Notes: generated by a model not told the origin, from the letters alone. DNA of 64,000 nucleotides from Burkholderiaceae bacterium (GCA_030158675.1 JAOASL010000006.1:1-64000); one strand, 5' to 3'. Positions 45,310 to 53,560 are shown, numbered from the stretch's first letter. Numbers and translations are program-made.

Positions 45310-46656
45310 ATGCAACCCATGACAACGACAATCACTCCCACGGACGCCGCCGCCGCCGACGTCCGCAAGCTCGGCGATGCCGCCGGCAGCCGCGCGCGCG
45401 TGAAGGCGATCCTGGTCGGATCGATCGGCAATCTGGTCGAATGGTATGACGTGTATGCGTATTCGGCGTTTGCGCTGTATTTCGCGCCGGCCTTTTTTCC
45501 GTCCGTCGATCCGGTCGCGCAGCAGCTGTCGGCAGCGGCGGTGTTTGCGGCGGCGTTCATCGTGCGCCCGCTGGGCGGGCTGCTGTTCGGCTGGGTCGCC
45601 GACCGCTATGGCCGTCGCCGCTCGCTGCTGCTGTCGGTGCTGCTGATGTGTTTCGGCTCGCTGCTGATCGCAGTCAGTCCGACGCATGCGCAGATCGGTG
45701 CGTGGGCGGCCGTGCTGCTGGTGTCTGCGCGGCTGCTGCAGGGGCTCAGCCAGGGCGGTGAATACGGCGCGAGTGCGACCTATCTCGCGGAGATGGCCGA
45801 GCCGCACCGGCGCGGTTTCTATTCGGGCGTCTGGTATACCACGCTGATCGGCGGCCAGCTGGCGGCGATCCTGTTGCTGCTGTTGTTGCAGAAGGTATTT
45901 CTGTCGCCTGAAGAATTGAAGGCGTGGGGATGGCGGATACCGTTCGCGATCGGCGCGCTGCTGTCGGTGTATGCCTTGTTCATGCGGCGCGACATGCACG
46001 AGACCAGCCATTATCAGGCGGCCAAATCGACCGGTGCGACCGGATCATGGACAACGCTGCGGGCGCACTGGCGCGAATTGCTGCTGGTGGTCGGCATCAC
46101 GATCGGCGGCACCAGTGCGTTCTATACGTACACCACATACATGCAGAAATTCCTGAAGCTGTCGGTCGGCCTGAGCGACACGCAGGTGACGACCGTGGTG
46201 CTGGGCTATCTGGCAGTGGCGCTGGTGCTGCAGCCGTTGTACGGTGCGCTGTCGGACCGCATTGGCAGGAAGCCGCTGCTGCTGTGGTTCGGCATTCTGG
46301 GCGTGCTGGGCACCTATCCGCTGTTGACGCTGCTGTCGCAAACAAAGAGCCCGTGGGTCGCTTTCCTGCTGATCTGTGTCGCCTGGATGATCGTGTCCGG
46401 CTATACGGCGATCACCGGCATCATCAAGGCCGAATTGTTCCCGACCTCGATACGCGCTCTCGGCGTCGGTGTGCCGTACGCGCTGACGGTGTCGGTGTTT
46501 GGCGGATCGGTCGATGCGGTCGCACTGTCGTTCAAGCAGGCGGGATACGAGAGCGGCTTTTACTGGTATGCGACCGCGTGCATCTTCGTGTCGCTGCTGG
46601 TGTACTGGCGGATGGCTGACACGCAGGCAGAGTCGCGGATGGAGCGACACGGCTGA
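45310..46656 (+). CDS. MFS dicarboxylate/2-oxoglutarate permease (KgtP-like MHS family)
   Basis: 448-residue inner-membrane symporter with about twelve hydrophobic segments. SIGNLVEWYDVYAYSAFALYFAPAFFPS and RPLGGLLFGWVADRYGRRRSLLLSV match KgtP and related MHS permeases, which import 2-oxoglutarate or other dicarboxylates with protons. LLQGLSQGGEYGASATYLAEMA is another family block. The start may be ATG 45310 or ATG 45319; neither has a strong ribosome site. It is convergent with the TusA-ferritin fusion gene. Confidence 0.87.
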   Translation: MQPMTTTITPTDAAAADVRKLGDAAGSRARVKAILVGSIGNLVEWYDVYAYSAFALYFAPAFFPSVDPVAQQLSAAAVFAAAFIVRPLGGLLFGWVADRYGRRRSLLLSVLLMCFGSLLIAVSPTHAQIGAWAAVLLVSARLLQGLSQGGEYGASATYLAEMAEPHRRGFYSGVWYTTLIGGQLAAILLLLLLQKVFLSPEELKAWGWRIPFAIGALLSVYALFMRRDMHETSHYQAAKSTGATGSWTTLRAHWRELLLVVGITIGGTSAFYTYTTYMQKFLKLSVGLSDTQVTTVVLGYLAVALVLQPLYGALSDRIGRKPLLLWFGILGVLGTYPLLTLLSQTKSPWVAFLLICVAWMIVSGYTAITGIIKAELFPTSIRALGVGVPYALTVSVFGGSVDAVALSFKQAGYESGFYWYATACIFVSLLVYWRMADTQAESRMERHG

Positions 46657-46676
46657 GCCTGCGCTTTGCAACGCGC

Positions 46677-47879
46677 CTACATGAAATTGCGCGTATGCAG
46701 CCCGGATAGCCGGTCGGCCTCGTGAACGGGAAAACCGAGTCGCACCAGCCGCGCCTTGCGTCCGGTCGCCATCTCCTGTTTCAGTCGCTGCACGCGCCCG
46801 AACCCGCGCTGCACTGACGCCGCATCGGTTGCGCCGGCGGCCAGCAGGATCAGCGCGTCGAAGACTTCCTCGTTCAGTCCCACGCTGGCCGACAGCGTGT
46901 CGTAACGCTGCTCGATCGCCGCTTTCAGCGCGGACTGATAGCCCGGATCCTGAGACAACCGGTATTCCAGATGCGCCATGCCGAAGGCGACATGCCGCGC
47001 CTCGTCGCGCGCGACCAGCCTGGCGATCTGCCGCGTCAGCGGGTCCGGCCCGCATTCATGCAGGAAGTTCAGCAGGTTGACGAAGCTGCCTTCGCCCAGC
47101 ACCGACAGCAGGAAGGCGCTGCTGGAAAAATCACTGGTCTCGAACAGGGTCTTCAGCGAGGCCTGTCCGCCCGCGCCGGACAGTGCCGGATTGGGCCGCT
47201 TCAGCGTTGCGCGCCGCGTGAACACTTCCACATGCCGCGCTTCGTCCGCGCACTGGATCGCGAGCAGCTGCATCACCTCACGGAAATGCGGATGCACCTG
47301 GCCGAGATGGCGCGCCGGCACCAGCAAGGCGGCGTTCTCGTTCTCGATCAGGTACGTCATCACCTGCACCACCGCATTTTCGACCTCGTCCGGCAGCTCG
47401 CCGGCATCGGACCAGTCGATCGCTGTCGCCGGGTCCCACTGGCCGGCCAGTGCCTGTCGGTACAGCTCGTCGGCAGTCTCGGCCCAGATTTCAGTCTTGT
47501 CGCTGAAGCGGAAATCGAAGCCGGGGCTGCCCGCCTCGACGGTCGCGCCGCGCGCGGCCAGGCCCCACTGCGCATGGGCATGTTCGGCGACGGCGTGTGG
47601 CCGCTGGCGATCGGCATCGCCGCCCTGAACCGCGCCGGTCCAGCGTCCCTGCTGGAATGGCCCGCGCACAATGTCCGCGTGGTCACCGACGAACGACACG
47701 GCATGCCCGTTCGAGCGGCACCATGCGAGCAGGTGCATGTCCAGGTCAGGCGCGCTGCCGCTGACGCGCAGCACACTGCCGACCGGCACGTCGTCCAGCG
47801 CGCGCTTGATCAGCAGGTGCGCGCCCTGGTCGAGGCCGAGCGACTCAATAGCGATAGTTTTCAATGATGATGTTTCCAT
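46677..47879 (-). CDS. TusA-like domain fused to a ferritin-like di-iron domain
   Basis: 400-residue cytoplasmic protein. Residues about 7-65 resemble TusA (IESLGLDQGAHLLIKRALDDVPVGSVLRVSG, then LAWCRSNGHAV), but the C-P-x-P active site is replaced by DQGAH, so sulfur transfer by the usual cysteine is not possible. A poorly conserved middle segment follows. The C-terminal part is a four-helix ferritin-like domain with two E and E-x-x-H sets: IENENAALL and DEARHVEVF (about 211-215), and LGEGSFVNLLNFLHE and DEARHVAFG (about 289-293). A di-iron site is therefore expected. The gene overlaps the preceding PhnD-like gene by 35 bases. The pathway is unknown to me. Confidence 0.8.
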   Translation of the reverse strand: METSSLKTIAIESLGLDQGAHLLIKRALDDVPVGSVLRVSGSAPDLDMHLLAWCRSNGHAVSFVGDHADIVRGPFQQGRWTGAVQGGDADRQRPHAVAEHAHAQWGLAARGATVEAGSPGFDFRFSDKTEIWAETADELYRQALAGQWDPATAIDWSDAGELPDEVENAVVQVMTYLIENENAALLVPARHLGQVHPHFREVMQLLAIQCADEARHVEVFTRRATLKRPNPALSGAGGQASLKTLFETSDFSSSAFLLSVLGEGSFVNLLNFLHECGPDPLTRQIARLVARDEARHVAFGMAHLEYRLSQDPGYQSALKAAIEQRYDTLSASVGLNEEVFDALILLAAGATDAASVQRGFGRVQRLKQEMATGRKARLVRLGFPVHEADRLSGLHTRNFM

Positions 47880-48705
47880 GGGCGTCATAGAATTTCTCGT
47901 CGTCGACCGCGCGTTCCAGCGCGGCATAGCCTGAGGTGCGGCCGGTCTTCCATTGGCGCAGCCCTTCCAGTTCGAGCAGCGGGCGCACGATCGGATCGTC
48001 CCAGCGCATACCGAGGATCAGCTCGGTGAAGCGGGCGATCAGGTCGTGCGGCGCATCCGGACTGACCGTGAAATTGCAGTGGTCGAACGGCGCGGTACGC
48101 GCCAGCACCCGGGTCTGGCCGGAGGGCAGCGTGCCGTCCGACGAGAAGGCCAGATGATTGCCGTCGATCATCCATGCAGCGTCGATTTGATTGTCCACCA
48201 GCGCGCGCGCGGCATCGAGCTCGCCACCGACATGGTCGCCGTGCTTGCCGCCAAGGACATCGAAACGCCGCGCGGTGTAATCACGTCCGGCCACCAGGCC
48301 AGCCTGGCGCAGATGGTCGAGCGGTATCAGCGTGGCCTGCGGCGAATCGATGGCGCCGGAGCCGACGGTCTTGCCGCGCAGCGCGTCGAGGCTGTCGATG
48401 CCACTGCCGTTCTTCACTACCAGCACCGAGGTCAGGTCGCAGTCGGTGTCGCGCATCGCGATGGCCGACACCTTCACGCCCTTCGCCCTGGCGATGCGCT
48501 CGGCGCGCACCCAGGCCAGCGGCGAATTCCATGCGAGGTGCAAGCTGCCGTTGAACTGATCTTCGACCTGCCGCTCGTAATTCGAGTAGAGCACGAAGTC
48601 GAATTCGAGCCCATGCTCGCGAAACCAGGCCTTGAAGCCTTCCCAGATCGTGACGACCTTCGGCGCGTACGCGACGGCGCCCATCACCAATACTTGTTTG
48701 GTCAT
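47845..48705 (-). CDS. PhnD-like binding-protein fold without signal peptide
   Basis: 286-residue protein with the phosphate/phosphonate-type (PhnD/NMT1) solute-binding fold: MGAVAYAPKVVTIWEGFKAWFRE at the start, DQFNGSLHLAWNSPLAWVR, and the LRGKTVGSGAIDSPQATLIPLDHLRQAGL block. It begins MTKQVLVMGAVA with no signal peptide or lipobox and no ABC permease or ATPase gene is nearby, so it should act in the cytoplasm rather than in transport. Proteins of the related THI5 fold can be enzymes. The GAGGACAATC ribosome site overlaps the stop of the upstream acyl-CoA-dehydrogenase-like gene, which shows translational coupling. Confidence 0.8.
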   Translation of the reverse strand: MTKQVLVMGAVAYAPKVVTIWEGFKAWFREHGLEFDFVLYSNYERQVEDQFNGSLHLAWNSPLAWVRAERIARAKGVKVSAIAMRDTDCDLTSVLVVKNGSGIDSLDALRGKTVGSGAIDSPQATLIPLDHLRQAGLVAGRDYTARRFDVLGGKHGDHVGGELDAARALVDNQIDAAWMIDGNHLAFSSDGTLPSGQTRVLARTAPFDHCNFTVSPDAPHDLIARFTELILGMRWDDPIVRPLLELEGLRQWKTGRTSGYAALERAVDDEKFYDAHGNIIIENYRY

Positions 48706-48713
48706 GATTGTCC

Positions 48714-49835
48714 TCAGAACAGAGGCAGGCCGGTGATGGCCTTGCCGATGAAGTCATACAGCACGTCCGACGTTGGCGCCATCACATGCGCGGCGCGTGC
48801 GTCGCGGAACAAGCGCTCGACGCCGACTTCCTTGCGGAACGCCGCACCGCCGCAGACGCGCATCGCGGTATCGGTCACTTCCAGCGCCGCCTCGGCGGCG
48901 GCAGGCTTCACTTCCAGCACGCGCAGCATGGTGTCCGCGCGGCCGGTGGCGATGGCGGCCAGGGTGTCCTGCAGCAGCGCATTGGCCATGTCGGCCTTGA
49001 TGCGCGCCTTGGCGAGATAAGCACGGATGGTCGGCAGGTCGGCCAGCGAGGTGTCGAGATGCTGGTGGCGGGTGTTCGACACATGCGCGATCGCGCGCGA
49101 AAGGCTGCCTTCCATCGTGCCGACCGAGCAGGACGCGTTCAGCGAGCAGAACCATGGCAGCACTACGCCCATCATCAGGTCGAAGCCCTTGCCGTCTTCA
49201 CCGAGCAGATGGGCTGCCGGGATGCTCACGTCCGTCGCCGTTACCGGCGACGATGCGTTGCCGCGCATGCCGAGGCCGTTGAACGGCGCGGCCAGTGTCA
49301 GTCCGGCGGCTTTTGCATCGACCAGCCAGAGACTGCTTGCGCCTCCTGCTTCGAGCGGTTTGCTCGACCACACGTAGGAATCAGCTTCGAACGCCGACGT
49401 GATCCAGCTCTTGCGTGCGTTTAGCAAGATGCTGTCGCCAGTGCGGGTGGCAGTGCTGGCCGGCGCCCAAAAATGACTGCGCGACTCGGCTTCGGAGAAC
49501 GCGAGCGTGGACAGGTGACGGCCTGCGGCGATCTCGCGGCGCACGTTCAGAGGGCCGAGCTGTTCGAGCACGGCGGTCGCGCAGTAGTGCATGCAGACGA
49601 TCATTGCGGTCGACGGGCAGTGCTGCGCGAGCGCCGCCACGACCTTGCTGGCTTCGGCCAGGCCGAGGCCCATGCCGCCGACGTCCTTGCTGCTGATCAG
49701 GCCGAGCAGGCCGGCTTTGGCCAGTGCATCGATGACGGGGCGGGGAAAACATCCGTCGCGGTCGGTTTCAGGGGCGAGCGCTTCAAGTTGCGTGGCGATG
49801 ATGTGACTGAGTGTTTCCAGATAGGGCACGAGCAT
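48714..49835 (-). CDS. Acyl-CoA dehydrogenase-fold flavoprotein (DszC/SfnC-like)
   Basis: 373-residue FAD or FMN protein with the three domains of acyl-CoA dehydrogenases: a helical N-terminal domain (MGLGLAEASKVVAALAQHCPSTAMIVCMH), a beta domain (LAFSEAESRSHFWAPAS, then GNASSPVTATDVSIPAAHLLG) and a C-terminal helical bundle (CSVGTMEGSLSRAIAHV). In beta-oxidation enzymes the catalytic Glu usually lies in a Y-E-G-T segment near the C-terminus; here the corresponding RDARAAHVMAPTSDVLYDFIGKA has none. This fits the flavin monooxygenase branch or an unusual dehydrogenase. The ATG at 49835 sits close to an AAGGA, and GTG 49829 is an alternative. First of three minus-strand genes. Confidence 0.82.
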   Translation of the reverse strand: MLVPYLETLSHIIATQLEALAPETDRDGCFPRPVIDALAKAGLLGLISSKDVGGMGLGLAEASKVVAALAQHCPSTAMIVCMHYCATAVLEQLGPLNVRREIAAGRHLSTLAFSEAESRSHFWAPASTATRTGDSILLNARKSWITSAFEADSYVWSSKPLEAGGASSLWLVDAKAAGLTLAAPFNGLGMRGNASSPVTATDVSIPAAHLLGEDGKGFDLMMGVVLPWFCSLNASCSVGTMEGSLSRAIAHVSNTRHQHLDTSLADLPTIRAYLAKARIKADMANALLQDTLAAIATGRADTMLRVLEVKPAAAEAALEVTDTAMRVCGGAAFRKEVGVERLFRDARAAHVMAPTSDVLYDFIGKAITGLPLF

Positions 49836-50009
49836 GTCCTTGGCGTTTCGGATTTCAGGAAGCGTACGGGGGAAACCATGGAAGGAACCCGCGCACGCGC
49901 GAGGTTGTTGATGCCGCAGTATAGCCGAGGACATACCGGCCCGCTTGGTGCGGGAATTGGGCTCATGGCCCTTTCCGCGCCCCGAAGATCGCCGGATTCC
50001 GATGAATAT

Positions 50010-50429
50010 TTACATCGTGCAGTAGCCGTGCAGCAGCTCGGCCGCGACCAGGATGAAAGCTTTCTTCTCGCCTTTTTCTTGCAGTCGTACTTCGAAGTAT
50101 TGCGACTGCACGCGGCCACCGGCACGCGCCGACACGGACAATACCTTGTACGAGTTCTGCGCTGAACCCGGATCGATCACGGTCACTTTCTGGCCAGCGT
50201 TGCTGACGAAGCGACCCATCATCATTCCCGTGTCGCGCTGGACGATGAATTCGGCACCGGTCACAGTCTCGTAGTAATTTTTCCTGCCTTCGAGCGCCTC
50301 AAGCCGGCCGTCGGCGCTGACTTCAGATGCCCCGACAATCGTGCAGTTCAGGTCGCCTGCTGCGATGGCAGACGTGCAGGCCAGTGAAAGTGCGAGGCTG
50401 AAGGAGGCGGTGAACAGGGTACGGTGCAT
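50010..50429 (-). CDS. Exported hypothetical protein
   Basis: 139-residue protein with a signal peptide (hydrophobic core about 5-21, ending SAIAAGD). The mature domain of about 115 residues is rich in beta strand (VTVIDPGSAQNSYKVLSVSARAGGRVQSQYFEVRLQEK) with cysteines near both ends (LNCTIVG and HGYCTM) that may form a disulfide. No recognised family. It lies just upstream of the three-gene operon on the same strand but is separated by about 170 bases, so it may be an independent gene. Confidence 0.62.
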   Translation of the reverse strand: MHRTLFTASFSLALSLACTSAIAAGDLNCTIVGASEVSADGRLEALEGRKNYYETVTGAEFIVQRDTGMMMGRFVSNAGQKVTVIDPGSAQNSYKVLSVSARAGGRVQSQYFEVRLQEKGEKKAFILVAAELLHGYCTM

Positions 50430-50574
50430 GGCAGATGGAATGGAAAACGAAGCCGGCGCTCATCATAAACGCAGCGCGGGAAGCTTGCCGTGCCATGCGA
50501 CAATGATGGAGATTCATTGCAGCTTGTCGTTTGTTGTGCGTACTGTCTGACCATTCTTCGCGAGGATTTGCCCG

Positions 50575-51444
50575 ATGCCCCACCCCGAATTCATCCTGAC
50601 CCTGTCCTGTAAAGACCAGCGCGGCATTGTGCAGCGCGTGTCCGGCTTCCTGGCTGACCATGGCTGCAACATCATCGACTCGGCCCAGTTCGGCGATGCG
50701 CAGGCGGAGCAGTTTTTCATGCGCGTGTATTTCGCGCTGGAGGACGCCGGCGTGTCGGAGGAGAAGCTGCGCGGTGGTTTTGCCGAACTGGCACAATCGA
50801 TGGACATGGACTGGCAGCTGAATGATGCGGCACGCAAGCCGCGCGTGCTGATCATGGTCTCGAAGATCGGGCATTGCCTGAATGATCTGCTGTTCCGCTA
50901 CAAGAGCGGCCTGCTGCCGGTGGAGATCGTCGCGATCGTGTCGAACCACACGGATTTCTATCAGCTCGCTGCGAGCTACAACATACCGTTTCACCATTTC
51001 CCTCTGATGGCCGGTGCATCGGCCGAGGCCAAGCGTGCACAGGAGCAGAAGGTGGTGGAGCTCGTCGATGCGAATCGTGTCGATCTGGTGGTGCTGGCGC
51101 GTTATATGCAGATCCTGTCAAAGGAGATGTGCGACGCGTTGCGTGGCCGCGCGATCAATATTCACCATTCCTTCCTGCCCAGCTTCAAGGGCGCCAAGCC
51201 TTACTATCAGGCGCATGAGCGTGGCGTGAAGCTGATCGGCGCAACCGCGCATTTCGTGACCAGCGATCTCGACGAGGGCCCGATCATTGAGCAGGACGTT
51301 GCGCGGGTCGACCATGCGATGGGACCGGAGACACTGACTGCCATCGGTCGTGATGTTGAGTGCGTGGTGCTGGCGCGCGCGGTGAAGTGGTTCGTCGAGC
51401 ACCGCATTCTCGTGAATGGGCACAAGACGGTGATCTTCAGATAA
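50575..51444 (+). CDS. purU: Formyltetrahydrofolate deformylase
   Basis: 289-residue cytoplasmic enzyme that hydrolyses 10-formyltetrahydrofolate to formate and tetrahydrofolate, balancing one-carbon pools. An N-terminal ACT domain (about residues 5-80: FILTLSCKDQRGIVQRVSGFLADHGCNI) is followed by the formyl-transferase fold. The catalytic triad segment NIHHSFLPSFKGAKPY (Asn and His) and SDLDEGPIIEQD (Asp) are both present. The ATG follows CGAGGATTTGCCCG. The gene ends before a palindromic repeat cluster that separates it from a convergent esterase gene. Confidence 0.96.
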   Translation: MPHPEFILTLSCKDQRGIVQRVSGFLADHGCNIIDSAQFGDAQAEQFFMRVYFALEDAGVSEEKLRGGFAELAQSMDMDWQLNDAARKPRVLIMVSKIGHCLNDLLFRYKSGLLPVEIVAIVSNHTDFYQLAASYNIPFHHFPLMAGASAEAKRAQEQKVVELVDANRVDLVVLARYMQILSKEMCDALRGRAINIHHSFLPSFKGAKPYYQAHERGVKLIGATAHFVTSDLDEGPIIEQDVARVDHAMGPETLTAIGRDVECVVLARAVKWFVEHRILVNGHKTVIFR

Positions 51445-51536
51445 GACGCCGTGCCCCGGCCTGCGCCGGGGGGACGATTCCAATGGTGGTAACTCTGCAT
51501 TCAGCGATCCCGGCACAGGCCGGGATCGCGCGTCTT
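51443..51536. repeat. Palindromic repeat cluster between convergent genes
   Basis: Two GC-rich palindromes, CCCCGG-CCTGCG-CCGGGG (51454-51471) and GCGATCCCGGC-ACAG-GCCGGGATCGC (51504-51529), enclosed by a seven-base inverted repeat AAGACGC (51443-51449) and GCGTCTT (51530-51536). A related imperfect copy occurs at 60820-60842. It looks like an interspersed extragenic palindrome unit and may also act as a bidirectional terminator for purU and the esterase gene. Confidence 0.6.
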
Positions 51537-51546
51537 GCGCCGCAGC

Positions 51547-52227
51547 TCAGGCCGCTTTCAACACCCGCTTCAGCCATACGCTGATGTCGTCCATCTCTTC
51601 CGCGCACACCGAGTGCGGCATCATGTATTCATGCCACTCGATGTCATAGCCCAGCTCGTTCAGCAGGTCGCGTGACGCCTCGGCGCGGTTCATTAACACC
51701 ACGTTGTCGCCGCGTCCGTGCGCCATGAAGATCGGTGTGTGCCGGTTTGCGTTGCTGCGCTCGGTCGGTGTTGAGGTGGCCAGTGGCAGGTAGCCTGACA
51801 GGCACATCAGTCCGGCCAGCTTCTGCGGATAGCGCAGCCCAGTCTGCAGCGTCATGGCGCAGCCTTGCGAAAACCCCGCCAGCACGATGTTCTCGGCCGG
51901 AATGCCGCGAGCAATTTCCCGTTCGATTAGCTGATCAATGCGCAGTTGCGATGCGCGCAGGCCGTTTTCGTCCTCGCGCTTTACCAGGTCCATGCCGAGG
52001 ATGTCGTACCACGCGCGCATCACATAGCCGTTGTTGATCGTGACCGGTATGGCCTCGGCATGCGGGAACACGAAACGTATGCCCGGGCAGCCGGCCAGAT
52101 CGAGCTCACGTACGATGGGTACGAAGTCATTGCCGTCAGCCCCGAGGCCATGCATCCAGATGACGGCGGCGGTCGGTTCTTCGGAGGTCGAGACCTCAAT
52201 GGTTTCCAGCAGGGGCAGGGTGCTCAT
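51547..52227 (-). CDS. Carboxylesterase/phospholipase of the EstB (YpfH-like) type
   Basis: 226-residue cytoplasmic serine hydrolase of the alpha/beta-hydrolase carboxylesterase family. VIWMHGLGADGNDFVPIV provides the oxyanion region; the nucleophile is in LAGFSQGCAM (G-x-S-x-G), the Asp in MAHGRGDNVV and the His in MMPHSVCAEE. It is shorter than other esterases, as usual for the family. The ATG at 52227 is favoured over an upstream frame to 52353 that is low in quality. It is first downstream of mog on the same strand. The substrate is unknown; family members hydrolyse short-chain esters and acyl groups. Confidence 0.87.
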   Translation of the reverse strand: MSTLPLLETIEVSTSEEPTAAVIWMHGLGADGNDFVPIVRELDLAGCPGIRFVFPHAEAIPVTINNGYVMRAWYDILGMDLVKREDENGLRASQLRIDQLIEREIARGIPAENIVLAGFSQGCAMTLQTGLRYPQKLAGLMCLSGYLPLATSTPTERSNANRHTPIFMAHGRGDNVVLMNRAEASRDLLNELGYDIEWHEYMMPHSVCAEEMDDISVWLKRVLKAA

Positions 52228-52300
52228 TTTTTGGGACTTTGAGGGGTGGGATTCGCAGCGGGTGCTTCGTTGCCGGTTCTTCGAAGCCAGCCGGCAGGCT

Positions 52301-52927
52301 TTACTTTGCGCGGATGGCCGACTTCGGACGGAAAACCTTGCAGACGGCTTCATGCGTCTCGACGTACGGTCCGCCGATCAGGTCGATGCAGTAGGGCACG
52401 GCGGCGAAGATGCCGCCAACGACGGACTTGCCGTCAGCATCCTTCAGGCCTTCGAGTGTTTCGCGGATCGATTTCGGCTGGCCCGGCAGGTTCATGATCA
52501 GCGCCGCATGACCAGTGGTCTCGCGGATCACCGCGACCTGCCTCGACAGGATCGCAGTCGGTACGAATTTCAGGCTGATCTGGCGCATCTGCTCGCCAAA
52601 GCCGGGCATCTCTTTCGTTGCCACCGCCAGCGTCGCTTCCGGTGTCACGTCGCGTCGTGCCGGACCGGTGCCGCCGGTGGTCAGCACGAGGTCGCAACCG
52701 ATATCGTCAATCAGTTCGATCAGGGTCTTTTCAATGACGGCTTGCTCGTCAGGGATCAGCCGCGTTTCCATCTGCCATGGGCTGGCCAGCGCCTGCGCGA
52801 ACCAGTCGCGCAGGGCGGGTACGCCCTGGTCTTCGTATACACCAGTCGATGCACGGTCTGAAACCGACACCAGACCGATGATCAGTTGGTCAGGATGCGT
52901 CCTCGTCTTCTTCATCGTTGTCTGCAT
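52301..52927 (-). CDS. mog: Molybdopterin adenylyltransferase
   Basis: 208-residue cytoplasmic enzyme of molybdenum-cofactor synthesis that adenylylates molybdopterin before metal insertion. The MoaB/Mog fold is shown by IIGLVSVSDRASTGVYEDQG at the start, the conserved DLVLTTGGTGPARRDVTPEAT and MNLPGQPKSIRETLEG. The length and the latter segment favour Mog over MoaB. Its start (ATG 52927 or 52915) overlaps the end of darP by about 38 bases, so the two genes are probably cotranscribed. Confidence 0.9.
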   Translation of the reverse strand: MQTTMKKTRTHPDQLIIGLVSVSDRASTGVYEDQGVPALRDWFAQALASPWQMETRLIPDEQAVIEKTLIELIDDIGCDLVLTTGGTGPARRDVTPEATLAVATKEMPGFGEQMRQISLKFVPTAILSRQVAVIRETTGHAALIMNLPGQPKSIRETLEGLKDADGKSVVGGIFAAVPYCIDLIGGPYVETHEAVCKVFRPKSAIRAK

Positions 52928-53489
52928 CGTCGTTGTCGGTTACTGCGGCCGGGGCCTGCAGCGATTTCAGGATCTGGAATATTTCGCGATAGGCTTTCGG
53001 CGGCTTGTTCTCCGCCTGTTCCTTGCGCGCGTTGCGAATGAGCGTACGCAGTTGCTGCACGTCGATTTCCGGGTGCAGTGCCCGCAGGTCGGTCAGCGCG
53101 GCATCGTCGGCCAGCAGGCGCTCGCGCTGCCGCTCGACTGCATGCATCACGGCTGTTTCGGCCTTGGACGCACCGCGCCAGCTGTCGACTGCCTGCTGAA
53201 CTACTGCGATCTCGGCTTCGTCGAGCGTGCGCATCTTCTTGCCGACGTATTGCATTTGCCGGCGCCGGCCTTCATGGCTGGTGATCTGCTGGCAGGCGAG
53301 GATCGCGTCAAGCACGTCCTCGGGCATCGGCACTTTCTTGACGCGATGACGGGGCGCTTCGACCAAAATTTCCCCGAGTTTCTGCAGCGCCGTCATTTCG
53401 CGCTTGAGTTGGGATTTAGATGGACGGTCGTATTGTTGCTCGAATTCGCTGGACTGGAATCCGACCGCACCGCGGTTGGCGTTAGGCAT
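52890..53489 (-). CDS. darP: Ribosome biogenesis factor DarP (YjgA family)
   Basis: 199-residue basic-to-acidic cytoplasmic protein of the DUF615/YjgA family. DarP helps 50S ribosomal subunit assembly. Family blocks are PSKSQLKREMTALQKLGEILVEAP, MPEDVLDAILACQQITSHEGRRRQMQYVGKKMR and ALHPEIDVQQLRTLIRNARKEQ. The C-terminus ends in an acidic tail (DNDDADNDEEDEDAS). It is divergent from pmbA by 71 bases, an arrangement widely conserved in betaproteobacteria. Confidence 0.92.
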   Translation of the reverse strand: MPNANRGAVGFQSSEFEQQYDRPSKSQLKREMTALQKLGEILVEAPRHRVKKVPMPEDVLDAILACQQITSHEGRRRQMQYVGKKMRTLDEAEIAVVQQAVDSWRGASKAETAVMHAVERQRERLLADDAALTDLRALHPEIDVQQLRTLIRNARKEQAENKPPKAYREIFQILKSLQAPAAVTDNDDADNDEEDEDAS

Positions 53490-53560
53490 GATGGACGACC
53501 AATGTAAAACTTGAACGGCTGCTATGATACCCGCTTTGACTCAGCCCAGAGACCGCGCCG

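Noticed and set aside
51443-51536. Terminal inverted repeats of an insertion sequence
   Set aside because: The unit is only about 95 bases with no transposase and no visible target duplication, so it is listed as a palindromic repeat.
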